Of a stretch of 18,134 nt of DNA, positions 13,867-18,134 are shown piece by piece. The notes beneath the pieces were generated by a model. The model saw only the letters and a program-made list of their open reading frames with translations. It was not told the DNA's origin and searched no databases. This DNA comes from Betaproteobacteria bacterium (lineage in GTDB: Bacteria; Pseudomonadota; Gammaproteobacteria; Burkholderiales; SG8-39). Every line of letters begins with the position of its first letter. The first letter of the stretch is position 1. The position numbers and the translations under genes are program-made. The stretch is from positions 1 through 18,134 of the forward strand of contig QYQC01000103.1 of assembly GCA_007280315.1 (NCBI GenBank), written 5' to 3'.

Positions 13867-14673
13867 TCAGGGCAACCGCCCTGCGGCCACCATCCGGGTT
13901 ACCAGCACGCTGACCGGAATATAGGCGACCAGATCGTCGAATTCGCAGAAAACGCCGGCGGCGGTGTCACTGCAGCTGCCGGAAGGCTGCGGCGACTGTT
14001 CGCGCGAGTAGAAAGTCGACGTTGCCGCTGTCGGCGTGTTGCCGTACTCGTCGGTGGTGGTCGCGGGCAACACCCCGTACAGTTGTCCGCTGGAGGTATA
14101 GGCGCCGTAGCCGTTCCTCCCATGCGAGATGATCACCGCAGGTATTCCTGAGGTTGGGGTGGGGGTCTTGTTAGAGGGAGTCTTGGTTACGACCGAGAGT
14201 GAACCGGTCGAACATAAGGCAAAGGACGTCGGTGCCACGGGGACAGGAACTGGAGCGGCACCGCATGCCGCCGTCCAGGTGAGTTTTGCGTTCAGATCGG
14301 CAAAGCTCGCGTCTACAAAATAGGTGAATCGCCTGCCCCAGACATCGGTTTCCGGCAGGCCGAGGGTGATCCAGGGAAGGACCGCGTATTTCGCAAGTGT
14401 AGGACAGGCATTGGACACCATGGCGGGCTCTACGCCGGCGCCGGCCGCGCCGGTTGCAAGCGTGCCGTCCGCCGAGCAGGGCAGACGCCCGTTGGCCTGT
14501 GCAAACCCGATGAGCGCCTCCTTGATCTGCTCCAGCCGGGCGAGCGTATCGCGATTATTACGTCCGTCGATCTGCGTCGACACCGTTGACAGCATGCCGC
14601 CCAACAGCAGGCCGACGACCAGGAGCACGATCGCCATCTCGGCCAGGGTGAATCCGACGCTGCGGGCTCGCAC
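13867..14673 (-). CDS. Type IV prepilin-like protein (minor pilin)
   Basis: Filament subunit or pseudopilin with leader MRARSVG, cleavage before Phe, and the motif FTLAEMAIVLLVVGLLLGG with Glu+5. I place the start at GTG 14673 because AGGAAAGG lies five bases upstream and gives the usual short basic leader. A TTG at 14700 is in frame but lacks such a site and overlaps the upstream gene by 17 bases. The protein is then 268 residues. After the N-terminal helix come GRLPCSADG, LPWITLGLPETDVWGRRFTYFVDASF, and a Thr/Ser/Pro-rich C-terminal half with paired cysteines. The LPC-x-D ... LPW-x-TLG ... Y module also occurs in the neighbouring 564-residue protein. It is the last gene of the minus-strand operon. 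Confidence 0.82.
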   Translation of the reverse strand: MRARSVGFTLAEMAIVLLVVGLLLGGMLSTVSTQIDGRNNRDTLARLEQIKEALIGFAQANGRLPCSADGTLATGAAGAGVEPAMVSNACPTLAKYAVLPWITLGLPETDVWGRRFTYFVDASFADLNAKLTWTAACGAAPVPVPVAPTSFALCSTGSLSVVTKTPSNKTPTPTSGIPAVIISHGRNGYGAYTSSGQLYGVLPATTTDEYGNTPTAATSTFYSREQSPQPSGSCSDTAAGVFCEFDDLVAYIPVSVLVTRMVAAGRLP

Positions 14674-14683
14674 GATCCTTTCC

Positions 14684-16378
14684 TCAGGGCGCGACGACAA
14701 TGACTCTGTCGTTGATGGCTGTGCCGGCGCTCGATACGCTGCTCAGGCCGTGTTCGAATACGCGATCGCCGGTGGAGGCGTTCTGGTTTTCGAGATAGTC
14801 GCTGAGGGTCGCGTTTGGCCGCGTCGCGTTCGCGAGGGAGCGCCCGGCAAAAATCAGGATCGCCCGCTTGTCATCCGTGGGCGCGGTGCGCAGGTTGTTG
14901 ACCGTTAGGCAGGTACCGCCGGCAGTACAGGAGCCAGCCCCACCCGGCGCATAGCCGGGAGAGACGGCATAGTAGGTCTGTTTGTACCACCCGTTGTTGT
15001 TGAACCAGCCGGCGAAACTGTCGGTCGTGCTGATCAACGGACTGGTGATCAGATTGCCGCTGTTGATGGTGACGGTAACGTTCGTCCATGATCCTCCGAC
15101 GCTGGACATTGTTGCGTCGAGGTTGACGATTCCGTTTCCAGCACTGTTAAGCGATCCAGTCAGCGTGCGTGAACTTAGACTGCAGCCCGAACAACTCACG
15201 TCGCTCAGCCGGGTCAGCTGTACGAAGCTGCGACCGACATTGCTCACGCTGCCGGATATGCCTATTCTGGGTGCGCCGGAGATGTACCAGATGTTGCATC
15301 TCAAATCGGTGTTCGAGTTTGCCGGAGCGCAACTACTGCCGCCCCAGACCGTACCGGTGCCGCCGGTCTGGGTGACACTGCCTGAGCTCCAGGTGTAACT
15401 GAGGTTGCTTACCATCGGCAGCAGGCCTTCGAGGGTGCCCGCGGTGCCGGTGAAGGTCGAACTGCCGGGGCTGGCAAACGGCGCGGCAAACGGAAATCCG
15501 GCCCAGGCGTCGAAATACCGGCTCTTGTTCCGGTTGCTGGAGGTATCGCTCCATTGATTGGCGCTGTCCGTCAACGAGGTGTCGCTGTCGTAGATGTATT
15601 GGCGCACGATGTCCCGCTCTATCCGTGCCGCGATCGCCGGCTCTATCGCCGCGAACAGGTCTTGCCGGGTAATCGCCAGCAGCTGGTCGTTGAACAGGTT
15701 GGCGACCGTGGGGTCGGTCAGGGTCTCGACTGCGGCGACGTAATCGGTGGTAGTGCTATCGCCGTTGCGCCCCTCGAGATAATTCGAGGCGATGTTGCAG
15801 GGATCGGTGGTGGCGCTGCAACTCGCGCCACTCCACGAGCGGTCCTGCGTTCCGAGGCGCGTACCCGGCGCAAGCAGCACCGCGACCGTGCCGCTTTGCA
15901 CGATCGTCTCGTTGCCTTGGGCATCGCGGTTGTAGAGCGTCAGTTGGCCGGCGGTGTCGCTATTGATGGTGGACGTCGTGCGGAAGTTACCTGAAAGCCC
16001 GTACCACAGCAGTTCCCCGCTTGCGTCGTAGATCGGATCTATGCCCAGCGTTTTATATGGCAGGCGCCCGAGCCGGTTGGCGCTGGTGCAACTGGATTCC
16101 GCGATGCCATCATTGTTGCGATCCGGGCAGGGCAGGGAGCCGGGTCGGAGAGTCGCCGTCAGCATGGCTTGCGCTGCCGACCAGGTGATGAGGGCGGCTT
16201 TGGCGTCCCGCAAGGCCGTCCGGTTCTTTTCCGCCCGCGCAAGCGTGAGCGATACGCTGCTTTGATTCAATGCGCTCACCAGCATGTAGACGCCGGTCAG
16301 CGCGAACAGCGCCAGCAACACCAGCAGCGCCAGTCCGCGCTGGCGTTGCGGCGAATTTATCCTGGCACCGCCGCCCAT
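14684..16378 (-). CDS. Large PilX/GspK-like pseudopilin
   Basis: Envelope protein of 564 residues, far larger than a normal pilin. The N-terminus is MGGGARINSPQRQRG, followed by a single hydrophobic helix LALLVLLALFALTGVYMLVSAL. A prepilin-type glycine precedes it but there is no Glu at +5, a trait shared with GspK and some PilX proteins, which can cap the filament tip. Residues about 75-130 carry the module GSLPCPDRNNDG ... GRLPYKTLG ... LLWYGLSGNF. The middle and C-terminal parts are Ser/Thr/Gly/Asn-rich beta-type sequence with cysteine pairs (CSGCS; CTAGGTC). They end in DDKRAILIFAGRSL and DRVFEHGLSSV. It starts five bases after the preceding stop, so the genes are coupled. Tip adhesin or initiator is a plausible role, not shown. 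Confidence 0.75.
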   Translation of the reverse strand: MGGGARINSPQRQRGLALLVLLALFALTGVYMLVSALNQSSVSLTLARAEKNRTALRDAKAALITWSAAQAMLTATLRPGSLPCPDRNNDGIAESSCTSANRLGRLPYKTLGIDPIYDASGELLWYGLSGNFRTTSTINSDTAGQLTLYNRDAQGNETIVQSGTVAVLLAPGTRLGTQDRSWSGASCSATTDPCNIASNYLEGRNGDSTTTDYVAAVETLTDPTVANLFNDQLLAITRQDLFAAIEPAIAARIERDIVRQYIYDSDTSLTDSANQWSDTSSNRNKSRYFDAWAGFPFAAPFASPGSSTFTGTAGTLEGLLPMVSNLSYTWSSGSVTQTGGTGTVWGGSSCAPANSNTDLRCNIWYISGAPRIGISGSVSNVGRSFVQLTRLSDVSCSGCSLSSRTLTGSLNSAGNGIVNLDATMSSVGGSWTNVTVTINSGNLITSPLISTTDSFAGWFNNNGWYKQTYYAVSPGYAPGGAGSCTAGGTCLTVNNLRTAPTDDKRAILIFAGRSLANATRPNATLSDYLENQNASTGDRVFEHGLSSVSSAGTAINDRVIVVAP

Positions 16379-16382
16379 GGGA

Positions 16383-16907
16383 TCAGCGCCGCGGCGACGG
16401 CGGTTTTGCCGCAGGGTTACGCCTCGTTGCGGATTCGGTATTGTCCGAGGCTTTCCCTACAGTAAGTTCGCCGCCATTCAATATGCCGCGGATTTCGCCG
16501 CTCGTGCGCTCGTAGATCTGGCCGACTTTGAGGCTGACGCCGGGCTCGCCCGCGTTCGGCACTACCGTCACCTGCGCAGGGTCGCGGCCGGCAGCACCGT
16601 CGTACTGGGGCGCGCCATTGATCCAGGTCGTAGTCTTGCCGCTGGAGCGCTGGAGATGGCCCTCGACCGTGAGCGGTCCTTCCCTGATCTGCGGCGCCTC
16701 TTCCTCGGCACGGTTGGTCGCGCGTCTGCGGTCCAGGTCCTGACGCTGTTGCGGCGTGAGAAACAGGCGTCCGAGTTCTTCGGCTGCAATTGCACTAGGC
16801 GTGGCGAGGCACGCCAGCAATAGCGCGAGCGTGCAGCAAAAGCAGATTCCTCGGCCTGTGGCCTCGGAGTGACAATTAACGAACTTTGGTCGCCTTGAAA
16901 TTTCCAT
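16383..16907 (-). CDS. Small exported PilP/MshK-like protein of the filament operon
   Basis: Predicted exported protein of 174 residues. The hydrophobic stretch TLALLLACLATPSAIAA gives either a type I signal cleaved near Ala42 or a lipobox LLAC with Cys33; the sequence does not decide. The mature part starts EELGRLFLTPQQRQDLDRRR and contains PLTVEGHLQRSSGKTTTWINGA and a turn-rich VSLKVGQIYERTSGEIRGI. It ends in a Lys/Pro/Arg tail. Position and size fit the periplasmic PilP/MshK slot between the inner-membrane PilO-like protein and the secretin side. The first 25 residues are unusual because residues 12-22 (CHSEATGRGIC) are encoded by a dispersed-repeat-like sequence at 16841-16874. No ribosome binding site precedes the ATG, and an in-frame stop lies two codons upstream. 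Confidence 0.65.
   Translation of the reverse strand: MEISRRPKFVNCHSEATGRGICFCCTLALLLACLATPSAIAAEELGRLFLTPQQRQDLDRRRATNRAEEEAPQIREGPLTVEGHLQRSSGKTTTWINGAPQYDGAAGRDPAQVTVVPNAGEPGVSLKVGQIYERTSGEIRGILNGGELTVGKASDNTESATRRNPAAKPPSPRR
16841..16874. repeat. Dispersed-repeat-like element inside a coding region
   Basis: Reads (plus strand) AGCAGATTCCTCGGCC, then TGTGGCCTCGGAGTGACA. This resembles the common intergenic bacterial repeat of the form AGATTCCTCG...CGGAATGACA. It has an internal GGCC/GGCC pairing and two CCGAGG copies. It overlaps the signal-peptide-coding part of the PilP/MshK-like gene. Recognition is from memory of the repeat type; copy number in this genome is unknown. Confidence 0.5.
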
Positions 16908-16941
16908 GATTCATTATAGACGTGGGGTAGCTGACAGGCGT

Positions 16942-17547
16942 CTAGGCCGGTTTGTCGTGGCGTATGGTGATCAGATCGAACAGGCAATCGGCCTGCAGGC
17001 GCGGCGCGAGCGTGGTTCCGCCGCCGCGGCTCTCGCGCTGCACGTCGCAGCTCCTGACCGACAGGTAGGATTTTGCGCGCCGCGAAAGTTCGTCGATGAA
17101 GTTGAGCAGGTCTTCTTCGTGCAGCAGTTGGATGTTCATCTTGACCCGGCTGGACATGAACTTTATGCGGCCGCCGGGAGTGAAGCCGGGATAGTCGAGC
17201 TCCTTCTGTGGTTCGATGCTGTAGCTGATATTGAACAGCCGCCTCTCGTTTTTGATCGCAGTGACGGTGTCGACCCAGTCGAGGCGTTTTTCTTCGCCGA
17301 CGATGCCGCGCGCCGCCAGCGCCTGGTATTGCTGCAGGCTGGCCTTTATTTCACGCTCTTCCTCATTGGCGCTGGAAAGCCGCCCCTGGACCTCGACGCG
17401 CTGCGCCGCGGTTGCCACGGCTTGTCTCTTCGTGTCCTGCAAATAATTGTCCGAGGAAAAATAGCAGGCCACGCTGGCGAGGATCAGCGCGATGCAGATC
17501 GCGAGCGGCAGGCCAAGTTGCTTAAAATCGCGGCGAGCGAACTTCAT
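16942..17547 (-). CDS. PilO/MshJ-like inner-membrane pilus assembly protein
   Basis: Bitopic inner-membrane protein of 201 residues. A basic N-terminus (MKFARRDFKQLG) leads to one membrane helix, LPLAICIALILASVACYFS. A long coiled coil of about 55 residues follows, rich in Gln, Arg and Glu (TKRQAVATAAQRVEVQGRL, then NEEEREIKASLQQYQALAARG). A small alpha/beta periplasmic domain comes last, with FINELS-type LLNFIDELSRRAKSYLSVRSC and a second cysteine at ADCLFDL, probably a disulphide. This architecture is that of PilO and MshJ, which form the alignment subcomplex with PilN/PilP. The start overlaps the preceding stop by four bases (ATGA). Confidence 0.75.
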   Translation of the reverse strand: MKFARRDFKQLGLPLAICIALILASVACYFSSDNYLQDTKRQAVATAAQRVEVQGRLSSANEEEREIKASLQQYQALAARGIVGEEKRLDWVDTVTAIKNERRLFNISYSIEPQKELDYPGFTPGGRIKFMSSRVKMNIQLLHEEDLLNFIDELSRRAKSYLSVRSCDVQRESRGGGTTLAPRLQADCLFDLITIRHDKPA

Positions 17548-18134
17548 TGACCGAGTTTCCTGCCGACCGTGACGCTGAAGCTGGCGTCTTCCGCGATCGC
17601 GCGTTCCGATCCGATGTCGCCGGTAAGCGTATCGTCCGCGGTAATGGCGAAGGGCATGCGTACACCCGAGATCTCCAGCTGCGGATTTTTCTTCAGTGTC
17701 GCGATGAACTGGCTGGCCATGTCGGTGATCGCCCGAAGATCGACGCGACGTGCACCCACCACCCGCGCTGAAATCACGGCAAGCGCAAAACCCGGGTCAT
17801 CCGCGGCGGCCGGAGCGGCGGCGGGCGCAGCCGCGGGCGGTGTTGTTCCCTTGGGTCCTTTGTCCGTCTGCGGCTTGCCGACGCGCCAGTGGATACGCTC
17901 GATCTCTACTTGCGGGAAGCCGGCCAGCGCCTTGCCGATTTCAACGAACAGGTATGCGGGCGAGGCAGTCTGCGCCTGCAGCTGTTGGTATTGCTTGATC
18001 GTGGTCTTCAGGTTCTCGGTCGATGTCGGCGTCGGCGGAAAGGTCGAGGTCACGCGTGCATATTCGGCGCTTAATGCGTCGAACCGGCTCTGATCGGACT
18101 GGATCTGCTGGCGCAGGTTGTATACGCCGAACAG
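17544..18134 (-). CDS. PilN/PilO-like periplasmic assembly protein (partial, N-terminus off right edge)
   Basis: The frame is open through the right edge, so only the last 196 residues are seen. A GTG at 18053 could be taken as a start, but 27 in-frame residues precede it (LFGVYNLRQQIQSDQSRFDA...), so the gene continues. Visible parts are a helical, probably coiled-coil segment, a region QASPAYLFVEIGKALAGFPQVEIERIHWRVG in outline, and a low-complexity linker of Pro/Ala/Asp (PPAAAPAAAPAAADDPG). A ferredoxin-like half at the end has ITDMASQFIATLKKNPQLEISGVRMPF. This pattern fits the C-terminal part of a PilN- or GspL-like protein. It overlaps the next gene by four bases and belongs to the same operon. 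Confidence 0.6.
   Translation of the reverse strand: MFGVYNLRQQIQSDQSRFDALSAEYARVTSTFPPTPTSTENLKTTIKQYQQLQAQTASPAYLFVEIGKALAGFPQVEIERIHWRVGKPQTDKGPKGTTPPAAAPAAAPAAADDPGFALAVISARVVGARRVDLRAITDMASQFIATLKKNPQLEISGVRMPFAITADDTLTGDIGSERAIAEDASFSVTVGRKLGQ

Noticed and set aside
16910..16915. TATAAT just before the PilP/MshK-like gene as an internal promoter
   Set aside because: No -35 box at a workable spacing, and transcription would start at or inside the start codon.
1..18134. CRISPR arrays, tRNA or rRNA genes, transposases
   Set aside because: No regularly spaced repeats, no cloverleaf or rRNA-like sequence and no transposase frame were recognised on reading both strands.

Overview
The window reads as chromosomal DNA from a GC-rich Gram-negative betaproteobacterium, probably close to Nitrosomonadales/Gallionellales. 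The evidence is the conserved kdsD-kdsC-lptC-lptA-lptB-rpoN-hpf-ptsN-hprK order, a proteobacterial HPr kinase next to EIIA-Ntr, and the style of the pilin genes. This placement is inferred from gene order and protein flavour, not from a search.

Left part (1-6808, all minus strand): one long housekeeping array. It runs from 3-deoxy-D-manno-octulosonate supply (kdsD, kdsC), through lipopolysaccharide transport (lptC, lptA, lptB), to sigma-54 (rpoN), the short hibernation factor (hpf), EIIA-Ntr (ptsN) and HPr kinase/phosphorylase (hprK, cut by the left edge). Junctions are tight: ATGA overlaps or gaps of a few bases, with wider gaps at lptB/rpoN (with a perfect hairpin) and hpf/ptsN.

Middle (6865-13044): a divergent CPA2/Kef-type cation:proton antiporter (+). 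It converges on a type IV prepilin gene (-) whose intrinsic terminator abuts the antiporter stop. The prepilin has a very good sigma-54 -24/-12 promoter and an upstream inverted repeat. Upstream of it on the same strand lie a coupled pair: an ABC-2 permease without an ATPase, and a membrane-anchored helical-repeat protein. A divergent multi-TM histidine kinase without a response regulator follows.

Right part (13045-18134): a BrnT/BrnA toxin-antitoxin pair with its own palindromic operator lies between the intact kinase and a roughly 180-bp decayed copy of the kinase's 3' part. Then comes a minus-strand type IV filament operon entering from beyond the right edge: a partial PilN/PilO-like protein, a PilO-like protein, a small exported PilP/MshK-like protein, a 564-residue PilX/GspK-like giant pseudopilin, and a second prepilin. 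The layout recalls the MSHA/type IV pilus alignment-complex order but does not match a named locus that I can assign.

Together, the right two-thirds looks like an accessory type IV filament locus broken up by a toxin-antitoxin insertion and a decayed kinase duplicate, beside a core envelope/nitrogen-PTS array. The largest stretch without an intact gene is 13625-13866 (242 bases; operator plus kinase remnant). No RNA genes, CRISPR arrays, insertion sequences or replication origins were seen.
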